Positions 24,173 through 31,298 of a stretch of 31,298 bases of DNA are shown here, piece by piece. Numbering within the stretch: the stretch's first letter is position 1; every line of letters begins with the position of its first letter. The DNA is from Patescibacteria group bacterium. Its GTDB lineage: Bacteria > Patescibacteriota > Patescibacteriia > 2-12-FULL-60-25. Below the pieces are notes generated by a model. The model did not search any database, had not been told where the DNA came from, and worked only from the letters and a program-made list of their open reading frames with translations. The stretch lies in the NCBI GenBank assembly GCA_018817245.1, contig JAHIUG010000023.1, positions 1 to 31,298 of the forward strand. The letters run 5' to 3'. The position numbers and the translations under genes were made by a program.

Positions 24173-25376
24173 TATAAATCTCCTCAATAAATTCAGCATG
24201 CCCTGCAGCATCCGGGTATTTTTTTTCAGCAAATTTGTGACTGGCACTTGCCATGTTATCGCGCTCCTCTTTTGTCAGAGCTGCAAATCGTTTCAAAGTT
24301 CTAACCCAGGCATCCAAATTACCGCGATCAACAAGAAAGCCGCTCTTTTCATCTTCCAACATTTCCGGTAGTCCGCCGATCCTTGTTGCGATAATCGGTA
24401 GTCCATATCCGATTGCATCTAAAACGGTTAACGGCGAATTTTCATAACCAATAGGACACGCTACGTAAGCCTCAGCTTTGCGATATAAATTCGCTAAATC
24501 AAGTCCGCGTTTAAAACCAACCAGCTCCACATTTCCAACTCCCAATTCCTTAATAAGATCCTGAAGCTCATCTTGTAACGGACCACGCCCGGCAATTTTT
24601 ATTTTAATCTCCGGAACTTTTGCGGCCGCGCGAATGAGGAGATCATAACCTTTTTCAGTACTTAGTCTCCCGGCTGCAAACAAATAGCCCCCACCCCTGA
24701 ATGCCGGCTTTCGCATTGTCACGGGCATTCGCACAACTTTGAACTTGGATGCGGGCTCTCCCCAATCAATCATCTTTTGCGCCATAAAATCAGACGGACA
24801 AATAAAAGCATGGACAGTTCTCTCATATGCGTGTCGGAATTTTGTGAATCCCATTTCTGCTGCAGCCAGCGCGTTTGGAAAAAACTTTGGAGAAATACAG
24901 TGATGTTTTATTGCTTCGGAGTAACGGCCGTTTTTGCAGCGCTCGCAGATTGATCCCTCTGTGTACATTCTATAATTCGGACAAGCGAGTTTGAGATCAT
25001 GGAGCGTTTGCACACAGCAAACTTTGTGCTTTCGAATGGGTTTTAAAATTGAGGTTGAGAGATGATGATAAATGTTGTGAAGATGAACTACATCAGGCTT
25101 AAGATCTGTGAGCGCCTTTTCCATAGCAGTTTCAGCTTCAAAGTTCCAAAGATAATTCGCGGCCTTTTTCAGATCTATGAGCGCGCCCTCGGATTTTGAT
25201 AGATCGTATCGCTTTACAAATCGCTTTTTGTCTCTACTTGAAAGATTTGTATCCGACAAAGTAGACAAAGCGTGCACGTCAAAACCAGCCCGCTTCTGCT
25301 GCTTCATTAAATCATGCATGTAGATTTCAGCTCCACCATGCAGATCAAAGAATTTATTAACGTGAAGTATTTTCAT
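24162..25376 (-). CDS. GT4-family glycosyltransferase with a Cys-rich insert
   Basis: 404 residues. N-terminal MKILHVNKFFDLHGGAEIYM has the GT4 acceptor-side glycine loop; VVHLHNIYHHLS and QTLHDLKLACPNY follow. Between them and the donor domain is a Cys-rich insert (CPNY, then CERCKNG, then HHC), typical of a GT4 subgroup that may bind a metal. The donor domain shows FAAGRLSTEKGYDLLIRA, IKIAGRGP and the E-x7-E position, here E-x7-D (ENSPLTVLD), a conservative change. Known role: sugar transfer from an NDP-sugar to a glycan acceptor. The stop codon falls inside a heptamer array (24138-24172), and the start is preceded by a long inverted-repeat element, so it may be transcribed separately from the upstream GT4. 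Confidence 0.88.
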   Translation of the reverse strand: MKILHVNKFFDLHGGAEIYMHDLMKQQKRAGFDVHALSTLSDTNLSSRDKKRFVKRYDLSKSEGALIDLKKAANYLWNFEAETAMEKALTDLKPDVVHLHNIYHHLSTSILKPIRKHKVCCVQTLHDLKLACPNYRMYTEGSICERCKNGRYSEAIKHHCISPKFFPNALAAAEMGFTKFRHAYERTVHAFICPSDFMAQKMIDWGEPASKFKVVRMPVTMRKPAFRGGGYLFAAGRLSTEKGYDLLIRAAAKVPEIKIKIAGRGPLQDELQDLIKELGVGNVELVGFKRGLDLANLYRKAEAYVACPIGYENSPLTVLDAIGYGLPIIATRIGGLPEMLEDEKSGFLVDRGNLDAWVRTLKRFAALTKEERDNMASASHKFAEKKYPDAAGHAEFIEEIYKSL

Positions 25377-25382
25377 AGTATT

Positions 25383-25478
25383 CTGTCATCTCGACCGTAG
25401 CGGATGCGGAGCGGAGAGATCTTTTCGAAGAGATTTCTCCACTACACTGCACTGCGTTCCGTTCCGGTCGAAATGACA
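25383..25478. repeat. Long inverted repeat of the TGTCATTTCGACCG family
   Basis: TGTCATCTCGACCG at the left pairs with CGGTCGAAATGACA at the right, and GGAGAGATCTT pairs with AAGAGATTTCTCC in the centre. It fills the gap between two GT4 genes and may terminate or attenuate transcription. Confidence 0.8.
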
Positions 25479-25485
25479 AATACGC

Positions 25486-26565
25486 TCAGGATGACAATAA
25501 TCGCTTATATAGTTCAACATATTCTCCCACCATCCGATCGATTGAGAATTGCTTTTTAATTCGTTCCTGCGTCTTGGCCGCAGTCCTCAATGCAAACGAA
25601 GGATTATCCAGCACTTCAGAAATTGCCTTTGCCCATCTATCAACTTCGCCGCTTTTTACAAATCGAACTTCGCCTTTATTAAAAACTTCTTTGAGCGCAG
25701 GCAAGTCCGTGGCAATAATCGGAAGTCCGGCTGCAGCCGCTTCTATGGCCGCCAGCCCCAAACCTTCCCAACGTGAAGGAAAACAAAAAACATCAGACTC
25801 AGACAACAATTTTGGAACATCATCACGAAACCCCAACCATTCGACTTTTGAATCAATTTTCAACTCCTCTACCAAATCTCGCAAAAACTTTTCAAGCGGT
25901 CCGGTTCCGACAATTCGCAAACTCCACGGCTTTTCAACCTTCGCAAGCGCGCGCAATAAAGTTTCATGATCTTTTTGTTCAAACAAGCGGCCAACAGAAA
26001 TTATCTGTGGAGGTTCGTGAAACAATCGCGCTCCTCGATCTTTCACACGCTTCAAATCGATTCCGTTCAAAATAACGCTGATCTTGCGTTCAGGCACTCC
26101 CTCTTTTTTCATCAAATATTTTTTAACCTCTCCGGATACAGCAATAAACGCACCGGTTAACGGAGACAACAAACGATTCACAAAATGATGCTTAACTCTA
26201 TATTCAACATTCACGTTGTGTTCGGTCGTGATGACAATCGGAACTCCTGCCCTACAAGCCGCAATGCGCCCCCAAAAATCCGCCAGAAACAAATGTGTGT
26301 GCACAATGTCAGGTCGCTCTTCTTTCATTAAACAAACTAAATCCGCGATCGTCCCGAGTCCCAACAAGCCGCGCTTCTTCATCTTCACCAATTTCAAACC
26401 TTTTTTCGTAAAATCTTTTTCCAGCGGACCGCCCTCCAAAACCGCAACCGTCTTCACATCAAAACCGTGCTTTGGCAAACGCATCGCCAACTCATAAACC
26501 AAACGCTCAGCACCACCCGCGCCCAACCCATGCGTAATTTGTAAAACTTTTATCCGCTTCTTCAT
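25486..26565 (-). CDS. GT4-family glycosyltransferase
   Basis: 359 residues. N-terminus VLQITHGLGAGGAERLVYEL with the GGAE loop; IVHTHLFLADFWGR and TTEHN are also typical. The donor domain has VILNGIDLKRV, IISVGRLFEQKDHETLLRAL, LRIVGTGPLEKFL and the intact E-x7-E motif EGLGLAAIE. Known role: retaining sugar transfer from NDP-sugars. Its start codon overlaps the stop codon of the upstream O-antigen ligase gene by four bases (ATGA), so translation is coupled and both belong to one glycan operon. No heptamer array lies in the coding region, unlike three other glycosyltransferase genes of this window. Confidence 0.92.
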   Translation of the reverse strand: MKKRIKVLQITHGLGAGGAERLVYELAMRLPKHGFDVKTVAVLEGGPLEKDFTKKGLKLVKMKKRGLLGLGTIADLVCLMKEERPDIVHTHLFLADFWGRIAACRAGVPIVITTEHNVNVEYRVKHHFVNRLLSPLTGAFIAVSGEVKKYLMKKEGVPERKISVILNGIDLKRVKDRGARLFHEPPQIISVGRLFEQKDHETLLRALAKVEKPWSLRIVGTGPLEKFLRDLVEELKIDSKVEWLGFRDDVPKLLSESDVFCFPSRWEGLGLAAIEAAAAGLPIIATDLPALKEVFNKGEVRFVKSGEVDRWAKAISEVLDNPSFALRTAAKTQERIKKQFSIDRMVGEYVELYKRLLSS

Positions 26566-27971
26566 AGAGACAACTCCTTCTCTTTATGATGTCGTTGAAA
26601 TGCGTACAATGCGGCTAGTGCGATTCCGATCGGCAGCCACATTTTTCCCGTCCAATAATTTGTATTGAAAATTTGATAGACAACCGCGCCCATAGCTCCG
26701 GTAGTTAAAAACATTAGCGAGGTTCGCGTTGCTCCGGGTTTCATGTCTTTTAATCCGCGCCGCATAATCCAGAGAAATTCGTACATCACCAAACCGAATG
26801 CGAGCAAGCCTATGATTCCGGTTTCAGCTGCGAGTTTTTGTAAGACGCCGTGCGAATCAAGCGGACTGCCATATTCCAATTTGAATATATAAGCTGATCC
26901 CACCCGATCCACAAACGTACCGGCGCCGCTTCCGAATATCGGGCTGGTCAAAAAAACGCCGGCCGCAATTTCAGTTAATGCGACGCGCGTTGAGTTGCTG
27001 CTTTGCGCCACATTGGACAATCCAACATTTAACATTATCCATGCTATTGGCAATGACAAAAGAACGGCGGCAATAATAACAGTACCGTAGCGTTTAATTT
27101 GCTGTCGATATTCTACAAAACCCAGAAACACGGCTTGCAGAATAAAGACGACCCAAAGCGTGCGCGAAAAAGTTAATAACCCGACCATGAATTGGAGAAG
27201 AGCTGTGGCGTACAACATCTGACGTGTACGATTTTGTTTTACGAGAAAAGTGAGCGCCAAAGTTGACATGAGTGTCACTGCCAAAAGTTCCGCCAATAAA
27301 TTGTGATTATCCCCAAGCGCATGAATGCCAAACATGGGAAGCGGATGAGCGCGACGAATAAACTGACTGCTCGCTCCAACAAAAAATAAAGACACGGCCC
27401 CGTTTAACGCGCCGATCGTACCTGTTGCCGCAACAACAGAAAGCGCGGTAATTATACGTCGCTTTGAGCGCAACAAATTAACAGGCAGTGCCACAAAAGC
27501 CAGATATGCAAAAAGGATGGGACGCAAAGAAAACTTTATAACCAGAATCGGATCGGGTTTGAGTGGCGAAAGAGCTGATGTTATGTGCGCAAAGAAAAGC
27601 AGTGCGTACGTCTTAGCGAGCGGAAGGTTGGGTCGCCAATTAATATCACGTCTCCTAACCCACAAAACTAAAATCTTCAAAGCCCAGGCCAATAAAAGTG
27701 CCAGAATCAACGCCTCTGCAACACTAATATCTATGGCTCCTCCGAATGCTCTTTTACCGATTGCCAGCTCCCCTGTTGGAAGTGAAATTGTCAGTCCTAA
27801 AAACGGCATTAAGAAAATTACCGCGTACAAAGTTGCGTATGGAAAACGATATGCGAAAACGAGCGTTATAAAAACTGCTAAAAACAAAACCGGACCGAGT
27901 GGCGCTCCAATAGCAATAAAAATCGCACAAGCCGCCAATGCAACAAACAAACCCCATGAAAAGAGTTTCAT
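26562..27971 (-). CDS. O-antigen ligase/polymerase-family integral membrane protein
   Basis: 469 residues with about twelve hydrophobic segments. Family marks are LGDNHNLLAELLAV, LLTFSRTLWVVFILQ, the long extracytoplasmic loop NSTRVALTEIAAG...GSGAGTF and SHGVLQKLAAETGIIG, in which the His corresponds to the conserved loop His of O-antigen ligases/Wzy polymerases. Unlike the 784-residue paralogue at 9249 it has no TPR tail. It acts on lipid-linked glycans at the outer membrane face. Its product overlaps the following GT4 gene by four bases. TATGAT lies 11 bases before the ATG on this strand, with a poor -35, so a short-leader promoter is possible. Confidence 0.87.
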   Translation of the reverse strand: MKLFSWGLFVALAACAIFIAIGAPLGPVLFLAVFITLVFAYRFPYATLYAVIFLMPFLGLTISLPTGELAIGKRAFGGAIDISVAEALILALLLAWALKILVLWVRRRDINWRPNLPLAKTYALLFFAHITSALSPLKPDPILVIKFSLRPILFAYLAFVALPVNLLRSKRRIITALSVVAATGTIGALNGAVSLFFVGASSQFIRRAHPLPMFGIHALGDNHNLLAELLAVTLMSTLALTFLVKQNRTRQMLYATALLQFMVGLLTFSRTLWVVFILQAVFLGFVEYRQQIKRYGTVIIAAVLLSLPIAWIMLNVGLSNVAQSSNSTRVALTEIAAGVFLTSPIFGSGAGTFVDRVGSAYIFKLEYGSPLDSHGVLQKLAAETGIIGLLAFGLVMYEFLWIMRRGLKDMKPGATRTSLMFLTTGAMGAVVYQIFNTNYWTGKMWLPIGIALAALYAFQRHHKEKELSL

Positions 27972-28042
27972 GCGTAAATAATATCATATTTTAGCCAACT
28001 AAACACAGTAACAAGAATTAATGTGGTGGAATGATCAAGTCC

Positions 28043-28071
28043 TTAAAAATACAATGTAGTTATGTTATACT
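28043..28071 (+). promoter_or_regulatory. Promoter of the 62-residue gene
   Basis: TTAAAA, 17-base spacer, TATACT; ATG 9 bases later. Predicted leaderless. Confidence 0.5.
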
Positions 28072-28080
28072 TTTATTTAT

Positions 28081-28269
28081 ATGGCGAATAACAAAATGGT
28101 GCAAAAAAATCTGTCAAAACGTCTGGCAGAAATGCTAATCGAAATTAAGTCTCTTAAAAAGTCGTTTAAGTTAATAGAAAAACGCGCTAAGGGTGCTTTT
28201 TCAGACGCGATTACTCGTAATGACAACCGGAAAGTCGACGACATACGCAAACGACTCGCAACAAAATGA
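28081..28269 (+). CDS. Small basic helical protein of unknown function
   Basis: 62 residues, Lys/Arg-rich and predicted helical (MVQKNLSKRLAEMLIEIKSL, KKSFKLIEKRAKGAF). It is divergent from the O-antigen ligase gene. A -10 box TATACT (28066-28071) with TTAAAA 17 bases upstream ends 9 bases before the ATG, so the mRNA would be leaderless; this is the best evidence that it is a gene. No homologue recognised. Codons after the stop (28310-28420) show another open stretch with protein-like composition, but no start or ribosome-binding site. Confidence 0.55.
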   Translation: MANNKMVQKNLSKRLAEMLIEIKSLKKSFKLIEKRAKGAFSDAITRNDNRKVDDIRKRLATK

Positions 28270-28374
28270 GGCATAACAAAATGACTTTTTCGTTTTTTTG
28301 CCGACAATGAAAAAAGTGATCAATCAATTATCGACTCACTGAAATCTGCAAACAATTTTCTTTCTCTTCAATAT

Positions 28375-30066
28375 TTAACTACTCTTCTTGGCTCTTTCGA
28401 TTTGTCCGCTGAGTTGATTTGAGATATTTACAATTTCGTCTCGTTTAGCCTTCGTGTCATCAAATAGCTGGCTAAACTCCTTTCTTCTCTCCCTTGCTAG
28501 GTTGGCAAGTATTTTAACTTTTTCAGTATACGAGTCCACAGCTTGTTTAAGTGTAGAATTAATTTCCTCAAATTTTGCAATTTCATTTTTATACATGCCG
28601 TACGCGCCACTTCGAATATTAGCTTTTGCCATTCGCAATGGTTCCTCCACTTGTTTATCTAAGATATCCACATCCTCTTGGAGTGTTTCAACATGTATTT
28701 GTTCTAAAACCTTTTCTTCGCTCGCGTTTTCCGATGCCAGCATGACACGATCCTCGATCTTTGTTGCGAGCAGGCTTAAATCTTCCTGTTGTTTTGTAAA
28801 TAATTTTTCCATACCTGTAGTCTGTTTACCTTCAGCCTGCGTTCTTTTCACATAAGCAGGACCTAACCTACTCATCCTTTCCTGTGCTTGTCGAATCTTA
28901 TTCAGCTGTTCATTCGCGAATTTCGTATCTGGCACCGTTCCAGCACCCTCTAAAATCTTCGAATACCATATTTTTACATCTTTACCTGCGTTCTCGTATT
29001 CTTGATTTGCTAACTTACTCGCATCTTTAAAACTAAGCGAAGCGATTTTCTCTTCGGCTTCTTCTGTGGTCATTGCGGTTTCAGCCGATGTTTCAGCAGA
29101 TACCTTTTCTACCGGCACTTCAGCTGCCGCAACCTCTGCGATTGGTTCTTCCGCGGGAACTTCTTCGGTAGCTTCAACAGGAACCTCCGGCACGGCTTCA
29201 TCGGGTTTTCCAACTTGGGACTCAGTGCCACCGACAGGTGCTTCGCCGGCTTCTTCTTGGAGACTCTTGATTTCTAACAACTTCACATCGCGGGTCAATT
29301 TAAACGATTTCAGACTTTCACCACTCTTGATAAAATCTTCGATGTCCTTTCCGCTTTCTTCCCCTTCTGGCCCGATAATCTTGTCAGGAAATTTTACACT
29401 TTGCATCTGATCGAGCAAGTCGCTTATAGCATGGAAGGCAGTCTCTACCTCTTCGGCAGTTTTCGCATCGTTTAAGTTTTTCCCAAAAGAGCCCATCGTC
29501 ATCAATAGCTCGATTGCCTGCTCGTTGGCTAATTCCCGCGACTCTTCACCTTCGACCGGAACTTCAGCTGCCGCAGCCTCAGCAGCTGGTTTTTCCGCAG
29601 TAACTTCTTCTGTAGCTTGAACCGGAACCTCCGGCACGACTTCAGCGGGTTTTTCAGCAGAGATCTTCTGGCTCGGCACTTCAGAAGGTGTTTCGGCCGC
29701 AGTTTCAGAGCCGACCGCTAATCCTTCAAGTTCCTGGTCGATTCGAGCAGCTTCGGCCTTGAGTGACTCTAGACTCTTAATCGCGTCACTGGCTTCGAGC
29801 TTGATGGCGTCTATTTCCGCCTTGGCTTCTGAATCCAGGTTTTCGCCCTGTTCCGCGGCAAAGGCCTCTGCCTGATCTATCGCGTCATTAGCATCAGCGG
29901 CCGCTTGTTCTGCGGTAGACAGCTCTGCCTGAACGGCCTCGCGCTCCTCGGATAGCTCACGACGCCGTGCTTCACGCTCCGACAATGGCTGTTCCGCTTT
30001 TTTTCGCGCTTCCCCAGATTCCTGTTTTGCTTTCATCGCCGACAAACGTTCTGAAAAATTTGGCAT
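28375..30066 (-). CDS. Cytoplasmic coiled-coil protein with duplicated acidic Pro/Ala segment
   Basis: 563 residues, no signal peptide or membrane segment. The N-terminal ~120 residues are highly charged helix (SERLSAMKAKQESGEARKKA, REARRRELSEEREAVQAEL), typical of coiled coil. A segment rich in Glu, Pro, Ala and Val occurs twice (roughly residues 137-171 and 290-324): both contain VPEVPV, ATEEV and AAAEVPVE. Two further charged helical domains follow. No enzyme motif. Function unknown; a scaffold or spacer is an inference. A TATAAT box on this strand (30079-30084) is 12 bases before the ATG. The low-complexity duplication marks a likely recent internal repeat. Confidence 0.75.
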   Translation of the reverse strand: MPNFSERLSAMKAKQESGEARKKAEQPLSEREARRRELSEEREAVQAELSTAEQAAADANDAIDQAEAFAAEQGENLDSEAKAEIDAIKLEASDAIKSLESLKAEAARIDQELEGLAVGSETAAETPSEVPSQKISAEKPAEVVPEVPVQATEEVTAEKPAAEAAAAEVPVEGEESRELANEQAIELLMTMGSFGKNLNDAKTAEEVETAFHAISDLLDQMQSVKFPDKIIGPEGEESGKDIEDFIKSGESLKSFKLTRDVKLLEIKSLQEEAGEAPVGGTESQVGKPDEAVPEVPVEATEEVPAEEPIAEVAAAEVPVEKVSAETSAETAMTTEEAEEKIASLSFKDASKLANQEYENAGKDVKIWYSKILEGAGTVPDTKFANEQLNKIRQAQERMSRLGPAYVKRTQAEGKQTTGMEKLFTKQQEDLSLLATKIEDRVMLASENASEEKVLEQIHVETLQEDVDILDKQVEEPLRMAKANIRSGAYGMYKNEIAKFEEINSTLKQAVDSYTEKVKILANLARERRKEFSQLFDDTKAKRDEIVNISNQLSGQIERAKKSS

Positions 30067-30129
30067 AAAGTAGATAAAATTATATTATTTATATTAATGT
30101 TTTATACTATATCATTCTTTTCCAGGAAA

Positions 30130-30187
30130 CCCCGCATGGAGGCCAACTAATCACGAGTAGTTGTTAGTAAGAAGCCGGAATGCGGGG
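30130..30187. repeat. Stem-loop element upstream of the lipoprotein gene
   Basis: CCCCGCAT (30130-30137) pairs with ATGCGGGG (30180-30187), enclosing CAACTA/TAGTTG (30144-30149/30158-30163). Repetitive, non-coding-looking sequence with GATGAATGG/TAATGAATGG follows to about 30290. It could be a remnant of a mobile-element end; no transposase is near. Confidence 0.5.
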
Positions 30188-30320
30188 ATGAATGGACGAC
30201 GAGCAAAACGAGTTTGCGCGAAGCGAAATTTAATGAATGGAAACCCAGGGTGAAGCGGAGCGGAACCCGGGGAGGAGGTCATTTCGAAACTTAGAAAGTA
30301 AATGAAGCATAATGCGGATC

Positions 30321-30380
30321 GTATCAAAGCAGACACGTATCAAAGCAGACTTGACAAAATACTCAAAATCTGGTTGTATT
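30321..30380 (+). promoter_or_regulatory. Promoter with tandem 14-base direct repeats for the Cys-rich lipoprotein gene
   Basis: GTATCAAAGCAGAC at 30321-30334 and 30337-30350 (16-base pitch) abuts TTGACA at 30351-30356. TGTATT (30375-30380) follows an 18-base spacer. The leader to ATG 30532 would be about 145 bases. Such a site suits an activator bound beside the -35. Confidence 0.55.
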
Positions 30381-30462
30381 CAGTGCATCGAACATTCGAA
30401 AAACACGTGGCACGAGATTCGAATACAGAAAATCATGCTACGTAAGATCAGAAGACCCAACT

Positions 30463-30497
30463 AATACGAAATTCGAAATACGATATACGAAATTCGA
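30463..30497. repeat. Heptamer array in the lipoprotein leader
   Basis: AATACGA, AATTCGA, AATACGA, TATACGA, AATTCGA: five units, ending 34 bases before the ATG. Confidence 0.9.
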
Positions 30498-30531
30498 ACA
30501 CAACCGGCAACCCACAACGAAAGGAAATGAA

Positions 30532-31298
30532 ATGCGACGATATTGGTTAATCGTACAATTCATCGCGATGGCCTGTGTCGTCGCTCTAATCGCATCAATC
30601 GGATGCACTGTTTCTCCAGGTGAAGAAACCTCGGAAGAAAAAACATCCTACGACGGTGGCAAATACTGCGGGACCGGAAAGTCCTGCAGCCCTGACGGCA
30701 TCTATTGTGACTTCGGCGGACAGGACTACATCTGTAAGGACGGCAAGTTCGAGAAGACGAAAATCGATTGTGCTGAAGGCAACGTATGTTTCACACCCGG
30801 TGCTGTTTGCACTGATGTGTGCGGACGACCGCTAGCCTGCGAATCCGGCCAATGGAAAGCGCGCTCAAACGCGCAGCCATGCGTACCTGACGCAGGTGCA
30901 GGTGCTGGTGGAGCCGGAGGATCCGGAGGTTCAACCCCGGACGCCGGAGAGCTGACATGCTTGGAAAAGCGCAAGGACACCGAATGCATCGACTTGTTCG
31001 ATGGCAAAAAGTTGTGTGGTGACGGCGAATTGACCTGTCACTGCGGCATATGGATGCTGACTAAGAATGCTGACAAACCTTGTGCAGATGCTGGAGCCGG
31101 TGGAACCGGAGGTTCTGGTGGTGTTGGTGGCGCCCCGACAGCTGTCGGGGGATCCGGTGGCGCTGAGCCCGAAGATTGTGCGTTCAAGAACAAAGAAAAA
31201 TGCGATCAGGATTACGATTGCATGAGTGTCTGTCTCGGCGACGAGAGAGTCACATGCTTCGCCGGCAAATGGGTCAAGGGACCTGATGCTGAAGAAGC
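30532..31298 (+). CDS. Cys-rich, Gly-linker-rich putative lipoprotein, C-terminus off the right edge
   Basis: At least 255 codons with no stop before the right edge. ATG at 30532 follows AAAGGA. The N-terminus (MRRYWLIVQFIAMACVVALI) is a signal peptide ending in ASIGC, a lipobox-like site with Cys25. The mature part alternates Cys-rich domains (CGTGKSCSPDGIYCDF, CFTPGAVCTDVCG, CGDGELTCHCG, CMSVCLGDERVTC) with Gly/Ala linkers (GAGAGGAGGSGGS, GAGGTGGSGGVGGAP). Such arrays are familiar in secreted proteins of Myxococcota and are unusual here, so acquisition by transfer is possible. Function unknown; disulfide-stabilised surface binding domains are an inference. The upstream region holds a promoter with tandem 14-base repeats and a heptamer array. 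Confidence 0.8.
   Translation, partial: MRRYWLIVQFIAMACVVALIASIGCTVSPGEETSEEKTSYDGGKYCGTGKSCSPDGIYCDFGGQDYICKDGKFEKTKIDCAEGNVCFTPGAVCTDVCGRPLACESGQWKARSNAQPCVPDAGAGAGGAGGSGGSTPDAGELTCLEKRKDTECIDLFDGKKLCGDGELTCHCGIWMLTKNADKPCADAGAGGTGGSGGVGGAPTAVGGSGGAEPEDCAFKNKEKCDQDYDCMSVCLGDERVTCFAGKWVKGPDAEE

Noticed and set aside
24253..24447. Plus-strand frames within the right glycan cluster (also in 25549-26497 and 27517-27981)
   Set aside because: Shadows of well-supported minus-strand glycosyltransferase and ligase genes.
28310..28420. Plus-strand open stretch after the 62-residue gene
   Set aside because: Protein-like composition but no start codon or ribosome-binding site, a stop just before it, and overlap with the coiled-coil gene.
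30151..30336. Minus-strand 61-codon open frame in the intergenic region
   Set aside because: No ribosome-binding site or promoter, and it overlaps hairpin and repeat sequence.
30726..31007. Minus-strand Pro/Ala-rich 93-codon frame
   Set aside because: Antisense of the Gly/Ala linkers of the lipoprotein; composition follows from the opposite strand.

Overview
The window looks like part of a Candidate Phyla Radiation (Patescibacteria, Parcubacteria-type) genome. This is inferred from several things seen together: a very large secreted S-layer-type protein whose N-terminal module is typical of that group; a small ECF sigma factor next to a DUF5667 membrane protein; compact GT4-rich surface-polysaccharide clusters; few Shine-Dalgarno sequences with several -10 boxes only 8-12 bases before the ATG; and many short dispersed repeats. 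I see no rRNA, tRNA, CRISPR array or intact insertion sequence. The genus cannot be decided from the sequence.

Layout. 1-7849 (minus) is a glycan cluster: a giant GT4-GT4-GT39-type fusion that runs off the left edge, a SAM methyltransferase, a GT4 glycosyltransferase, a UDP-glucuronate decarboxylase-like enzyme (UDP-xylose supply) and an asparagine-synthase-type amidotransferase. 7977-9158 (plus) is another GT4, convergent with an O-antigen ligase/TPR protein (9249-11603, minus). 11919-17812 (minus) is the module ECF sigma factor -> DUF5667 membrane protein -> 1320-residue S-layer-type protein. 17991-18284 (plus) is a small helix-turn-helix regulator with a palindromic operator candidate, followed by a frameshifted small membrane protein. 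19203-22913 (minus) encodes an anchored beta-sandwich protein and a secreted GHL15-like glycosidase with FG-GAP repeats. 23211-23803 (minus) is a two-gene operon of unknown small proteins with its own promoter, palindrome and terminator. 24162-27971 (minus) is a second glycan cluster of two GT4 enzymes and an O-antigen ligase/polymerase. 28081-28269 (plus) is a tiny basic protein; 28375-30066 (minus) is a coiled-coil protein with a duplicated acidic segment. 30532 to the right edge (plus) is a Cys-rich, Gly-linker-rich putative lipoprotein.

The genes read as a cell-envelope island: nucleotide sugar supply, glycosyl transfer, polymerisation or ligation, an S-layer-type surface protein and envelope regulators.

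The most unusual signal is DNA-level. At least fifteen loci carry short arrays with a strict 7-base period (one has an 8-base period). The unit differs from locus to locus but often contains TTCG/CGAA or TACG. They sit between genes, over start and stop codons, in hairpins, and in frame inside envelope genes: the two linker regions of the fusion protein, asnB, and two other GT4 genes, including one array of 12 units (84 bases, 28 codons). They look like locally generated heptamer arrays that are shaping gene boundaries and linkers.
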